From: Sipunculus nudus
Taxonomy: Eukaryota; Annelida; Sipuncula; Golfingiida; Sipunculidae
NCBI GenBank assembly: GCA_026874595.1
Contig: CM049306.1
Span: 23,049,019 to 23,113,018 of the forward strand
Length of the DNA stretch: 64,000 nt
Reading direction: 5' to 3'
Below the pieces are notes generated by a model. It worked only from the letters and a program-made list of their open reading frames with translations. It was not told where the DNA came from and did no database searches. Numbering within the stretch: the stretch's first letter is position 1; each line of letters opens with the position of its first letter. The translations under genes and the position numbers were made by a program. Positions 24,301 through 37,400 of the stretch are shown piece after piece.

Positions 24301-25630
24301 TATAAAGGTCAGGAATACAGTCAGTGGCAGCCATCATAAACTTTGCACAAGGTGATGCTGTGTGAGGCTTCAGGCTTTGTGGCTTTCTTGTAAGAATGTT
24401 ACTATTGAATCACAATGTTGAACTTAGTGAACATTTATTTTTAGGAATTAAGTGAACTTTTGGAAGAAGAGAAGCTAACAGGCGTTCCATTGTTAATCTA
24501 TGCCAACAAGCAGGATATGTTTAATGCTGCAGCAGCAAGTGAAATCGCTGAAGGTCTGGCCCTCCATGCTATCCGTGACAGAGTTTGGCAAATCCAGAGT
24601 TGTTCTGCCCTTACTGGCGAGGGGTTAAAGGTAACTTTAACTGAACATGCGATCTCACTTTATAATTATCTTTGTATGATTATAGTCTGTACACTAACAG
24701 ATCAAGACCAATTTAAAATATTTTATTCACTAGCATATTACCTGTTCCTATGTTTAGACAGGTCTGTAGGACTTTAGCTAGGCTCATGCAGGAAAGTTTT
24801 CCGGAGTTCTCTGTGGAGCAAAGTTGACATGGTGGTTCATTGAAGAAGTAATACCAAATTCCTCAAGATTTATGAGAAAATATTGACCCCCAACCCCCTT
24901 TGGACACACTTGATATCATTCCTGAAAATTCAGGACCAAATACAGGCATTTCTGAAGTGTGTTCCAAGATCAGTTGTGTCACTGATGTGACAGTGGGCAA
25001 GTGCAACTGCTATTTATGATATAAATTATATATAAAAAGAAACACTTTTATTTACATTGGTCACAACTGAATGCATTAACACATTAAAAACTGACATAGA
25101 ACTTGGTAACTTCTTCAATGATTATATTTCATACTCTTGTCCCAGTGTGACCATTTTAAAGCACTTTAGGTTCTCATAGGCAGGGTTTCTGCAGCCCAAA
25201 CATGTGGTAGGTAAACTGACCTTTCATACCTACTCCTGGCAGTGGTTAAAAATCCTCAGGTTCTGAGAAATCCCAGCCTGGAAGTTTTGCACTGCTTTGA
25301 TATGATAGAATCAGCCAGATATATGTATTTACATTGTCTCTTTCCCTCTGGTAGATGTTTAAAATTTCTTTAAGGAACAAAAAACAGATTTCCCTCAAGA
25401 ATATTTATGAAATGGCACAATCATTGTCCTCATAACCAGATTTTAATCAGTTTCATTGAAAATATTAGTCAGTTACAAGTCTTCAACCTAGATTTAAAAG
25501 CACCAAAACTTTGACTTTATATAATGACACTTGTTTATAACATGCATGTTAAACATAGCTGATTTTGTTTGTATATTTGTTTCAGGAGGGCATGGATTGG
25601 GTTATGAAAAACATGAAGTCAAAGAAGTAG
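18389..25630 (+). CDS. ARL3: ADP-ribosylation factor-like GTPase ARL3, six coding exons, complete
   Basis: Coding exons are 18389-18391 (ATG only), 19646-19789, 23411-23527, 23792-23842, 24445-24630 and 25586-25630, all phase 0 with GT-AG introns. They give 181 residues; human ARL3 has 182. P-loop GLDNAGKT is at residues 23-30, the switch II motif WDIGGQ near 65-70, NKQD and SCSALTGEG are present, and the end is lysine-rich (MKSKK). Diagnostic ARL3 stretches include [19 protein letters not shown] and [15 protein letters not shown]3-GTP, activated by ARL13B, releases lipidated cargo from UNC119 and PDE6D in cilia; RP2 is its GAP. Intron 2 carries a hAT transposon and the 5' intron a TWA-target MITE. 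The gene lies divergent to the sideroflexin and convergent to IDH3B. All key GTPase residues look intact. Confidence 0.97.
19190..19493. mobile_element. MITE with TAA target duplication (PIF/Harbinger-type), copy 1
   Basis: Left end is GGCCAAAAAAAAGTATGG then TTCTCAGGCAC; right end is its inverse, GTGCCTGAGAACCATACC ... GGCC. The TIRs span about 35-40 bp including A/T runs. TAA flanks both sides (19187-19189 and 19494-19496). Length is 304 bp, in ARL3 intron 1. TWA 3-bp duplications and GGCC-like ends are typical of PIF/Harbinger. No coding capacity. Confidence 0.8.
21548..22260 (+). repeat. Tandem units (about 290 bp) with nuclear-receptor half-site clusters
   Basis: Units starting near 21548, 21840 and 22130 share GATGTATGGATTTCAAACTTG. 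Each holds a GAGGTCA cluster and, about 145 bp later, an AAGGTCA cluster. First half-sites fall at 21636, 21780, 21926, 22069 and 22215. Most clusters read AGGTCA-A-AGGTCA-AGGTCA, i.e. a DR1 followed by a DR0. Some have single changes (AGGCCA at 21793, AGGTGA at 22076). Confidence 0.8.
22367..22379. repeat. Poly-G run
   Basis: Thirteen consecutive G bases within the nested element. Confidence 0.9.
22640..22812 (+). pseudogene. hAT transposase C-terminal (hATC dimerisation) remnant
   Basis: One frame reads [20 protein letters not shown] followed by [14 protein letters not shown] and stops soon after at a TAG (about 22803). P(A/T)[10 protein letters not shown] and N(K)xxNRL are the signature of the hATC dimerisation region. 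Nothing upstream of it in the element reads as transposase, so this is a fragment, in the same orientation as ARL3. Confidence 0.85.
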
Positions 25631-28600
25631 TAAGAAAATGAAACAAAGAAACAACCGAACCAAAGGACTTATATAATCTCATCACACTCATGTGTACCAG
25701 CCGGTGTTCGTATGTCATGTTTCACCGAACAAAACAATATGTCCAAATGTCATGTTTCACCAAGCAGACTGATACGTCTGTAGTACTTGCCACTCAGTCC
25801 TGTCACAGTCCTGTGTAACTTGTACTATTGTCAGCAGGAAATGTCAACAGTTTATTATGGTCACCAAATTTGGTATGACATAGTTGGGTACAACATTATT
25901 ATCATATTTATTGTTCTTTGAATTGAACTAATCCTAGTAGTTAATAGTTTTGGTATTAACTGGGTAATGATATTTATAACTATCCTTAGGACTCCTTTAA
26001 TTTCTTTTGTTTAAAAGTGTACCTGTAATAGATGTTACTGGTCTTCCTTTTTCCCATAATCATTCTAACAGTGCAGGGTTGGTTCCATCTTCAATTCTCT
26101 CATTTATTTCAAAACCTCTTTATCATATTGCTTTTTCATACCTGGAAGTGTTATTCAGACCATTCAGTTTGTTTTAGTCTCTTATTTAGAGCTGTAGTGA
26201 TATGTTATCTCTAAATACAATACATATCTTGGTCAGATTCCAGTTCAGTGCTCTGCCTTTTCATGTAAACGTAACTGTATTCCATGTCATTAAATTGATT
26301 TCCATTTCTTGAATAAATTTGATATCCATACAATTAGCCATACTGTTCAACTTGTTTCTGACCAGTGATTGTTCATTATTATGCCTCATCTGGCACTGAG
26401 AGACTATTAATACATGTTGGTAAATTGCTTTCCATCAGATGATAAGGTATGGTCATTTTACTGATACATGGACATCTGTCCATCTGTGTTGATGTAATAT
26501 CTGTGTATTGTTATTTACTTGGGCTTCATTGCAGCCCTCCTTCTGTTTCATCCCCTGATCTATCTTTTAATTTATAATGTCCTTCCCATGTACTTTCTTT
26601 ATAACACCATTAGGAAAAGTACCATTAATTTTCTTCATGTACTGTACTCTAACCAGATAGACAAGTGTTTGACATTCACAAAAGGTTACATGTTATAATA
26701 GGGAATGGGTGCAGCAGCTGTTCACACTGTGTCCAGTTAACTTGCAATATATTCACATATTTTGTCATAAAAAATAAGAAAGAAGTACATGCATTAAATC
26801 AGTCAGAAACCTGGGCATTAGAATAAAATTTCAGTTCTTGTGATAGCTCGGTGTACAATATAGACATAAGCAGTTTAACCTCCCAGTTTGAATGCATGAG
26901 ATTTTTTTCTGTGAACAACAGATGACCATATTGGAGAGGTTACTAATTCTAGGTCTCCTTTATAAGGAACTACCCAAAAAAAATCTGAGACATGCCTGTA
27001 GGGGAGAGGTACCTATAAGGAGAAGTTTCACTGTATTTGTCTTAATTGTGGGGGTGGTGAATTGTGGTGTACAATATAGACATAAGCAGTTTAACCTCCC
27101 AGTTTGAATGCATGAGATTTTTTTCTGTGAACAACAGATGACCATATTGGAGAGGTTACTAATTCTAGGTCTCCTTTATAAGGAACTACCAAAAAAAATC
27201 TGAGACATGCCTGTAGGGGAGAGGTACCTATAAGGAGAAGTTTCACTGTATTTGTCTTAATTGTGGTGGTGGTGAATTGCCACTCCCCTTTTAATGATTA
27301 TTGTCAGTCAGCTCATATTGAATGTCAGGTAAAAAGGCCTTGCTATTTCTGATGTTTGGTGTATTTATATATATGTTGAGGAGTGTGATAATACATGTTG
27401 AACTTAAGATCTTCACAAATGATCTATGAGGGTCTCCACCAGATATCTCTCAAAACACTGATGATGGAACAAGTGTAAGACAGAGACCTCTGGTGGTGAT
27501 CATGGGTACTAGTGTTACCACCCTATACAGTGTTCAGGTGTAATAATAATAATACATGTATATACATTTTTTCAAAATGTAAATTGTGTTATTTTGAAAT
27601 AAATTTCCTTATTATTTGGTACAGAAATCAGTAAATGATAAAAAGCTAAATGCTCTCATAGAATGTTTTTAAATTTAGCCATATCCCATTTCCAGTCTTA
27701 CAAGATCAAAGCCCATTTACTGCATTTAAAGTTAAAGCAAAGAGAGTTCACCAATTTGTGCCCCAAAGCAGAAATTTATATACTTATACTGCCTGTTAAT
27801 ACCATGTGATAAAAACTTGCCCAAGAAAGGTTCACACAGAATAAAAAACAATATTAATGTCCAAGGATTCAAAATTGAAGACCATTGCGTAATTTTCGAA
27901 ATGATCAAAAGTCCATAAAACTGCTTAAATTTGTTATGTTTGTGTCAGTTAAAGTTTTATTGTCCATATTATGGTCAACTATTGCTAAATAAGGATAATT
28001 CAAATATATGAATATGTGAGGTGTAGGGTTAAAATAAAAAGTCATTTGGTTGTTGTTTGTTAAGCCATGTTGTCCATTTCATATGGATAATCTCCCTGTG
28101 ATTGAAGCCTTGAAAATGAAAAATAACAACCCAGTAAGAAGATAGCCTGATTGATCAGGAATTAAGGGATTTCTCACTTTCAAAATTTTTGTGCAGTGCT
28201 CCATAGCCATCCTATTATTCTGATGGTTCTATAAATTTGATGAAAGGGTCCTTACATCTATATTAAAAATTTCAGTGAAATCCAGCAGGATGTTGAATAA
28301 CTTGCCCTGAAACTCCCAGAACAAAACAATGTTAAATGTATGGCAGTCACAGGATATACTGAGGGATTAATAAGCCTTGCTAGTTTGATTCTCATAAAAT
28401 GGTGATAAACGGGTGTGTCATGTTATTTCATTTACATATATACACATAATTAACTAGAATGTTATCAGAATGGACTCTTGTAGGTATTTTTTTTTGTTAA
28501 TAACACTGTTATTTAGGGTCGTACCTTCATTGTTCCTCAATATAAATGGGACCAACAGGCTTAACATTTGATTATTTTTACCTAGTACTCGCCAGGGACC

Positions 28601-31496
28601 AGATTTGTACATCCAAAGATCAGAATATGAACATTTTGACTTTTTTGTAACATATCACCTATGCACAGATAACATAGATATTTATTGTGATACTACTTAT
28701 CAAGTGAACAGAATTTTTTTTGTATTGAGGAGGAAGTGCAATTACTACAAGTCAGTGTAGTAGTCTCTCATTTAAATACCGTCCGTATTTGTCTCCCACC
28801 TACAGTGCTTTTTGTTTACATCGTACAGTTAATAAACGTAACATGTGGTGACCAAATGTGTGTAAGAAATGAAGATTTAGCATATGTACCAACAAGTGAT
28901 ACCAACACGATTCTCTCATTCACAAGTATCAGTTTGTATATTTCACAGAAATGTGTACAAGCTTACATGTTGAATGCAATAAATGGTCTCCCAAATTCTG
29001 TGTTATGAATTATTTAATATTGTTGGATGGATCTTATGTTGTCACCCTATCAGGGTGTACAAGATAATGTGAGTATTTCAATAACATTTTGTACAAGAAA
29101 TTATAACTTAATTACAATTTCACATGAAGGCTTACAAAATTACTGGACATTTTTGGCATTTTCCAGGACAAAATATTAGCATTATTAGAATTGATCATTG
29201 TAGATTGTAACTTTTCTTTTACAACTTTGCCAAAGAGACAAGTGAGTTATAGATGACACTAACAGGTTCAAAAGGTTTGGTTCAGTTTATAAATATGCAT
29301 GATTGAAATTTTTGAGGATCAACAATGTTGGTAGATCAATTCAACAACATACAAAGAGTTCTGGTTCACTGGATGTGACCTGATTTGTATGTTCAGTTCT
29401 GATCTAAAAGTTATCCAGAAGTCTTTCACTAAATTTACGGACATAAGCTCAAAAACCCTTTTTTTCCCAGGACTTTCAGGGAAAACGAGGACGTATATAA
29501 ACCCTGCGAATATTTAATTAAAAATTTAATTACTTTGATATATTGGGTAAACAAACGTACACAAAATAGAACTGTACACCTGCTTCACTTCACAGTGTGA
29601 AAGAGACCCAGCAGATGTGCAATAAATAAATTAAAAGGATCTGAAAACATCTGCGCACTGTCATGGATAACATTTAATCAAAAATCAGCAACTATCATCA
29701 CCTTAAATCCCCTTAAATCAAGAGGCTTTTGTAATTAAAATAATTTTTCATGATGCATTGAACAACACCTCACAAATAAATGCATTATCACATCTTATGA
29801 AGAGAATGAAACCCCTGAAAAGAAGCAGTAAAAAATGTTGCCAAATCACCCAAATTTATCTCCCAGGATGATTTCTGCAGGGATCTGTTCCAAAACATGT
29901 ACACGTTCACACTTGACCTATGTTTCACATTTTATTGAAATGCATGAAAAAGTTCATCAGTTATCTTGTGGACACACACACATTCACACAATGGAAAACA
30001 GTAGGCCTGCTATTATTTTCATCAGGGTTAATAAATAACAAGACGAGAAGATTTTACATTGAGGGTGTATTTTGTTCACAAGTGCACACTAGTACATCAG
30101 ATCTTCATATGAGGATGGTCTTTATATCATGGTCTACATTTTTTACAATCCCTGTCCAGCACGGGGCATTGTGGTTCATTTAACTGTAAAAAACAGTATT
30201 ACGTATGACTAAATACTACTAATAAATACTGGAAAGTGTGTATATACAAATGTAACATGATATTTGGTCATATATACAAAACGGAGAGACAAAGCACTAT
30301 ATGTGATATAATAGTGTACATCCTTTAGTTGTACATGTCGTTCTTTATCATGAGGTATCTCTTTGGTAAATATTTCCAAAAACAAAGACCAGCTGAAAAT
30401 GTAAAATGTTAAATTCCATCTAACAGAATTAACAATTGTGCATATATGCCAATAGCGATCACGATTATTTTCTCAGCATTGAAAATAAATTAGTTTTAAT
30501 CTAAATTTTATTACCTCTTTTTTTTTTCCTTTTTGTATTAGCTGACAAAAAAATATATGCCTAAAATTGATTGATATATATGTCGCTGTTCTGCTATATA
30601 TTATAAGTAAATGAATATTTTTAACTATACAGTGAATTATGACTATGGCACGTGTGCCTTTTTAAGATTCATGGCAAGTATAAATATGTATATCATGTCT
30701 ATGCTATACCAGTAAATATAGCCATGTATGTAGCCCTTTCTGACAGGAATGCTCTGCAACATGCTGACTGCACAACCCATGTCAAAATACTGTCATGAAG
30801 TAATGGTTTAAATATGTGTGATATTATATTAATGTAGCACCAAGTGATACTCTTTAAAGTTAACCTAATGCAGGTCTATTATGAATGTGTCAAGGTTTTC
30901 AATGTCAAGTTTTCTTGAACTTCCTTGTATTTAAAGACTATGGAACCACATACAATATAAAACAACAGTCACAGATACACTAACAACCACACACACATAC
31001 ACACACTCAAGATGAAATCCTATGAGATACTTAAGTAAAGACAGCATCACAGTGAGGGGACCCAGGATGAGGTTTTATAAAATGATCATGATTTAGTTTC
31101 TTCAGTATAACCATATATACATTAAATTTGTTGTCTCAATTATCACAGTAACCACTGTCACAGCATACCTGGTACAGTGATAATGGGGTAACTTGATAAA
31201 TATGGTTATTGCTTTTCAGTTCTTTCAGTGTAATGTGGTGTAAATAATGATAAATACATTTGTGAACCATCCAGTTATTTGAGGTATGGATAACTCTCTT
31301 AGTTTGTGGTTCACTGAATGAAGACAAGATGGCACTGAAATGCAGAGGTGATGTTACTATATATTAAAATGAAGTACCTTATCATGACTAAAAGTTATGA
31401 AATATCATATGATCATCTTGTAAAAACACATCCCAGGATTTCTGTAGAAAGGCTTTGTAGAGAACTATAGGAAAAATGGTTATAGGTTGTCAGTAT
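25631..31496. other. Convergent intergenic region between ARL3 and IDH3B (3'UTRs and spacer)
   Basis: It follows the ARL3 stop on plus and the IDH3B stop on minus. Possible polyadenylation signals for ARL3 include AATAAA at 26312-26317, 27599-27604 and 28979-28984. A 90-residue open frame at 28736-29008 shows no recognisable family and is probably chance. The 216-bp tandem duplication is listed separately. Confidence 0.5.
26851..27280 (+). repeat. Tandem direct duplication, about 215 bp x 2
   Basis: GTGTACAATATAGACATAAG starts at 26851 and again at 27067. The two copies are nearly identical, differing by one A in an A-run and a G/T change in the GGTGGTG end. Each copy holds AAGTTTCACTGTA, which resembles the right end of the mariner-type MITE at 37583-37764, so the duplicated segment probably includes part of such an element. 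It lies about 1.2 kb after the ARL3 stop. Confidence 0.9.
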
Positions 31497-34400
31497 TTAA
31501 TTCTGCAGGGCCTTTATCACAGCGAAAGTAAAGTCACTGGTTGTTGCGTAGCCTCCCATATCAGCTGTGCGAATCTGCAAGAAATGAAAAACATTTCACA
31601 TTGGTCTGCATTGATCAATTTGATGTGAGGATACATAATTCACTTGAGCATAATTTTTTAAACCCAATGAGGACGCATAAGAAAACCTGACTTTACTTAA
31701 TTGCACCTTGTGAGTGATATTATAATAAATATCTTGTGCAAGGAAGAAAAGGAAATATTTGAAATACACAAACATTTAACTTTAATCTCTTTTTAAAACA
31801 CCTATTCAAAAACTGTTTGTCATATCAATATTTCTTTTATGACTATAAATAATTAATCATAAATGTTTTCTCTAGTCTGTCACATAAAATGCAATGAAAT
31901 GTGCTGCTGTGTTTAATTAATCATGAAAGGATAAATCGATTATTACAAGTCAAGTTATAATGATTGCTAAATTAACAGTAAATAGATAGGCTTCTCACCT
32001 TTCCTGACTTTATGACCCTCTGGACAGCATCAACCACCAGCTTGCTGTGATATTCTAAGTGAATATGGCGCAGCATGTTTGCAGCACTAAGCAACATGGC
32101 TGTCGGGTTCGCTACATCTTTACCTGCAGCTTCAGCGAAACTGTGTCTTGCTCCCTGAACAAAAAATAATATGCAAATCATACTGTTAATTTTTTTAATG
32201 TATACATTCTATGAGTTAAATAAAGTCATATTGTAATAAATCATCAATGATAGCTTGATACTTTTTTTAACACAACTCACAGCAATGGTGCTACTCTGGA
32301 TTTTGTTAAATAAAAGTATAAGACCTTTCATGATAAAAATATCAATACTGGCCCCAAATAACAGAAAATTCTATTTAAGCCACAGACTTTTAAGCATATA
32401 TTATTCTTATCACATGCTTCAGAGTTATGTGTGTAATCAGATGGTTTTTGAGTCAAAGTTATAAAGACCAATTAAAGACAAAAAGTTTTTCTCCAAGTCT
32501 AGAGATGTCTCAAGCCTTTACAGAGACATGAGTTCTCGACAAGAAAAGTGGACCCCAGACATCCTGACAGGTACTTTCAGTGTCTTTATGTAAAGTTGTC
32601 TAAACTGCAAACATACATTATGATATCACTTACCGGTTCAAAGACTGCGACATCATGGCTGTAGCTCTCACCAGGTACTACACCAGCGCCACCTACCAGG
32701 CCAGCAGCCAAATTGTCAACAATGTTCCCATAAAGGTTAGGCATGACCATGACATCAAACTGGTGAGGGTTTGACACCAACTGAAACATACAACAATGCT
32801 GTCAGTTAATCTACATAACATAACAAGACATGCATAAACATATATGTAATAGTGGATTATCTAAAAAAAATCACATTTATAAAACTGATTCAGCAGAAAA
32901 CCTCACAAATTTGAATAACCCATTACATATTTGACCGACTGCTTTGAGAAAGATATTAGTTTTAGAAGGTATGTGATAAATATTTGACAAGTACATCAGG
33001 AAGAAATGTTTTTTTTTTTACTGAACTGGATTTAACATGGTAAATCTCTCTAATTTCAAAATTATTAAAAATTACAGAAGTACAAGTAAAACTAATTCCT
33101 TAGAGCAAAATGATAAATTAATGTATAGAATCCGAGCCATTCAAAATGTGCTACATTCTTGTTTGTGTGAACCTGTACAAGAAACCCCCAAATTAAAGTA
33201 CATTCTGTGATGGCTAGTGCTCTACCTGCATGCAACAGTTGTCAATGATCATGTTCTCAAATTCAATTTTTGGGTACAGCTTGGACACTTCCCTGCAACA
33301 CTCGAGAAACAGACCATCACCAAGTTTCCTGGAAAAACATTCAAATAATAAGGTCAAGATTGTTTTATAACAGTCTTAACAAAAGTATCTGACCATGAAT
33401 GATAGAATAACATTTTATTATAAACAGGTTCTTGCAAATTAACTCAGAGAAAATTCATTTTACAAAATGTTTTCTCAATCTGAAGGTAGAAGAAAAAGAA
33501 ATTCTTTCAAGTAAGCATATTTGTAAAAGGGGATACTGAAATAAGTAACTTGTGGCATGACCCCAATGAATCCTATAGCATTAGTCAGAGGATTCCTACA
33601 GCATGAGCCAGAGGAAGCCTACAGCATTAGCAAGAGGAATCTTACAGCATGAGCCAGAGGAATCCTACAGCATTAGCCAGAGGAACCCTATAGCATGAGC
33701 CAGAGGAATCCTACAGCATGAGCCAGAGGAACCCTATAGCATGAGGCAGATGAATCTTACAGCATGAGCCGGAGGAACCCTATAGCATAAGGCAGATGAA
33801 TCTTACAGCATGAGCCAGAGGAACCCTATAGCATGAGGCAGAGGAATCTTACAGCATCAGCAAGAGGAATCCTACAGCATGAGCCAAAGGAATCCTATAG
33901 CATGAGCAATAGGATTCCTACAGCATTAGCCAGATGAATCCTACAGCATGAGCCAGAGGAATCTTACAGCATGAGCCAGAGGCACAAAAAATAAGGACTA
34001 TAACAGCTCAATGACTATTTATACAAATCTATATCAAATCTACTATAACCTATACCATCATTAAGGAACCATCTATAACATCTCAGATCTATCCTATAGA
34101 TCTATATGTAAGGGAGAGCCTCACACACTTACTGTTGGCATTTTGCTCACACACTTACATGATATTTGCTTTGTGTACTGCTGTCACCTTGTTCCTGCCA
34201 TGTTTGGTAGCATAATCAAAGGCAAACTTAGCTATTCTCATTGACTTCTCTTTGGTTATGATCTTTAAGCACTCTACAACTCCCTTCACACTCTGAAATG
34301 GTACAAATGAATTAAATAAATTCTTAGTAAAAATACACTGTATTAATTACAACATATCTCAGCATACGAGTCATGATTAGAGATTCTGACCTTAAAATAA

Positions 34401-37400
34401 CCCTGATGAGATCTCCATTCAAGTATGGTTTTAAGGTATACGCAGAGTATATATTCATTGTACCACTAAACCTAATTAAATTTCTATAATCAATGTTTAT
34501 GTCTTTGAAGTATATACTGGTTACTCTGATATATCTTAAAATTTAGAAATGATCAGACTTCAAATAAATGAAAACCCAATAATATCAAGCTTATCCAAAG
34601 CTCAGTCTTCAATATTGAACTTACGAGTTTTTCTTTCCAAGATCAATCATTTTTCACAATCTATATTTAAAACTAAAGAGTCTTACAACATGTAATATAT
34701 CCACCAATTAAGGAAAAGACTGTCCTTGTCAAATTGCTGAAGCAATTACCATACATGCACAGAGAATGTCCTGTTTATGAAGATGTTTCTGGGTATGGAA
34801 AGTTCTGAAAATGTCCCTAAAAATGACATACCTCATGTTCCAGGGCACTGTACTCCCCCTCTGTCTGTTCACGGATGATCACAAAGTCAAGGTTGTTGTG
34901 TCTTGTATGGAACCCTGGTAAACTCTGGACACGCACTACATTTGCAAACAGGTCCAGCTGACGCCTACAATATATTTAAGAAAATGTCTATTTTTAAATT
35001 AAGTCCATTAAACAGTATGATTCTGCACAAGTATCACCATCAGTAAAATTAGCCATTTATTGAATACCTACATTTGTTTACTGCTTTGTAACCAACTGGA
35101 AAGTTACCCTGTAGGAAAAGAGACCCTACAGAAACAAATATTTTTAAGTTTAATTTTTAAGATTGAGGGTTAAAAAAAGTCTGATTTATGGAGTAAGACT
35201 TTACTTTTCTTGAAACAGACACAGATCATAAATTTATTTAGATTTTAGTTCAAAGGCAAAAAAAAATCTATTTCTTAATCTAATGACAATGTTGCTAAAT
35301 ATACTGCAGGGAATCACTGAAAGCCACAGACAAGATAACAAGAACACATTTCAATATACCTGATCTTCATATTCATGGTTTCGAGCACACCTCCTTGGAA
35401 GTTTGTAGGAGATGCAATGATGCCCTTGAGCCCAACCTGATTCCTCCTAAAGGATTCAACGACAGTCTCTACGTCAGCACTCATTGGCTGTACCTCACTG
35501 TAATACAAATCAAATAACAGTTTTGCATATAAGTATAAAAATGCACAAATACAAAATATTTTGTCTGAATATTTTTATTTTATAAAAAATCCATTATAAT
35601 TTGATGATTTGGGCATGGTTATAAAAGCATTATTCCACTCTATACTTTGCCAGTACACATCCCCTGGCCACCAAAGTTTCTGTGCAGACAGATTCTAAAA
35701 TCGCTGTCCATGGACTACTGTGGGGTCACATCTCTGCAACCCTTATCGAACCCTGACTGGTTTATTTCTCATAGTTTTTTTTTATATCACTCATGAAGGC
35801 TTTAAAACAAAGGTCATGTTTAACAATTACCTGGCATAAATTTCTTCAAAATCAACAGGTGCCCCAGCATTAGTGAGGACTTCTTTGACACAGGAAGCAA
35901 GCTGTGGTCCTACACCATCTCCAGGGATTAAGGTCACTGTCTGACAACCTTCAGGTTTGGAGACTGGTTCTGTGCTGGCCTGAAAAATTCAATGAAACAT
36001 TCTGTCATCTGTGAATCATAAATGACTAAATGTCTTGTTTAAATCCACTGATAACCTTTTTGTATTTAAAATGCAAGTGTATCTGAAAATTTATTTTTAA
36101 TGAATGTAATTAAGGGAAAAATTAAGCAATTTGCTATACATTTCTACAGCAATTGAGTCAGTATCATAGGAGTCTTATATTTCCAGAGCAGTTTTTATAG
36201 TTTTTTATCTAAAACCAGCATACAAGCTTGTACACCACTCTCCTTCACCGTTTTAACCAATACATCATTGTTAAAGTGATGGATCCTATGGACACTGTAT
36301 TAATAAAAGTATTAATAGATAAAAATCTCCATGACCACATATGTAATGACCACTTGCAAATGCTATCATGACTAAAATAAACTACTAGCCTACAGTATTG
36401 TGTCTTCTACATTACACTCTTGACTTCCAAGTCAAGGTTACACCACTTCCTAAACATAAAAATTTCCAATTTTTTTTTAATTGTAATTTTTAAAACTGTG
36501 CCACCATGTCCAGGATAAAAACATGGGATTCACCCATTGTTTAGAAATCTATTACTAGTAAAATGAAGAATCCCCTGTCTTGTTAATCTTTCTAATTATT
36601 TTCACAACCAGCATGCATGACACCAAACATGCCAGCATCAGTGTTCTCAAAAGTTACATGAAGAGATGTTTATTCTTTCATTGTCCGATACACACAAGCT
36701 TTGACAGTGTGATGATATTGTCGAACACACTTCATTGTTTGAACAACCAACAATATTAACTGAATAAACTTATTCTATTAAAGGCAGCTACATCAAAACA
36801 GAAAAAAATATAACAAAAGCCTCAATATTTTATTGTCTATTCTACTGTCTATTGTTTATTCCAATGTGATGAGGATTTGATGTAGATCAAATTTTGAACA
36901 ATTTACTGTGAAAGAAGAAAATATCTGTGTGCATGTTTTCGTTTCTGGACACCTCACGTGAAAAGTGATTCACAAAATATATCAAAATTGAAATAAAATA
37001 AAAAACAATAGTCAACTTGCAAAAATTTACATGCTCGCAAAACTTACAAAACTAAATAGCACAAAAAACATATAAGACAGTGTATGGTATATTGACAACT
37101 AACAGATGGTGAAAATATTATATCTATCTGGGTGGGGACAGTGTTCAGAGTTACCACTTTGAAAACTCTTAATACTTAGCAATATCTTTTCCAATATTAT
37201 TTTAAATAAAATACATGGCGACCTAGACACTACAATGAAAATGATTCATAGAAATAAATCACAGTCACATGCAAATACAGTTTGATTGTGCTGTTTTGTG
37301 CATGTATTGTTATAGTGATCACTTCTATAGGACACATGCTTTAAGGACATAATATAAGTAGCAAAAGAGCCATGCAAAGTTTGCTGGCTGGAATGTAATG

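Noticed and set aside
28736..29008. 90-residue open frame in the ARL3-IDH3B spacer
   Set aside because: No family resemblance, and it lies in probable 3' untranslated or spacer DNA.
33567..33982. CRISPR-like array
   Set aside because: The units are contiguous 23-mers without unique spacers, in an animal intron.
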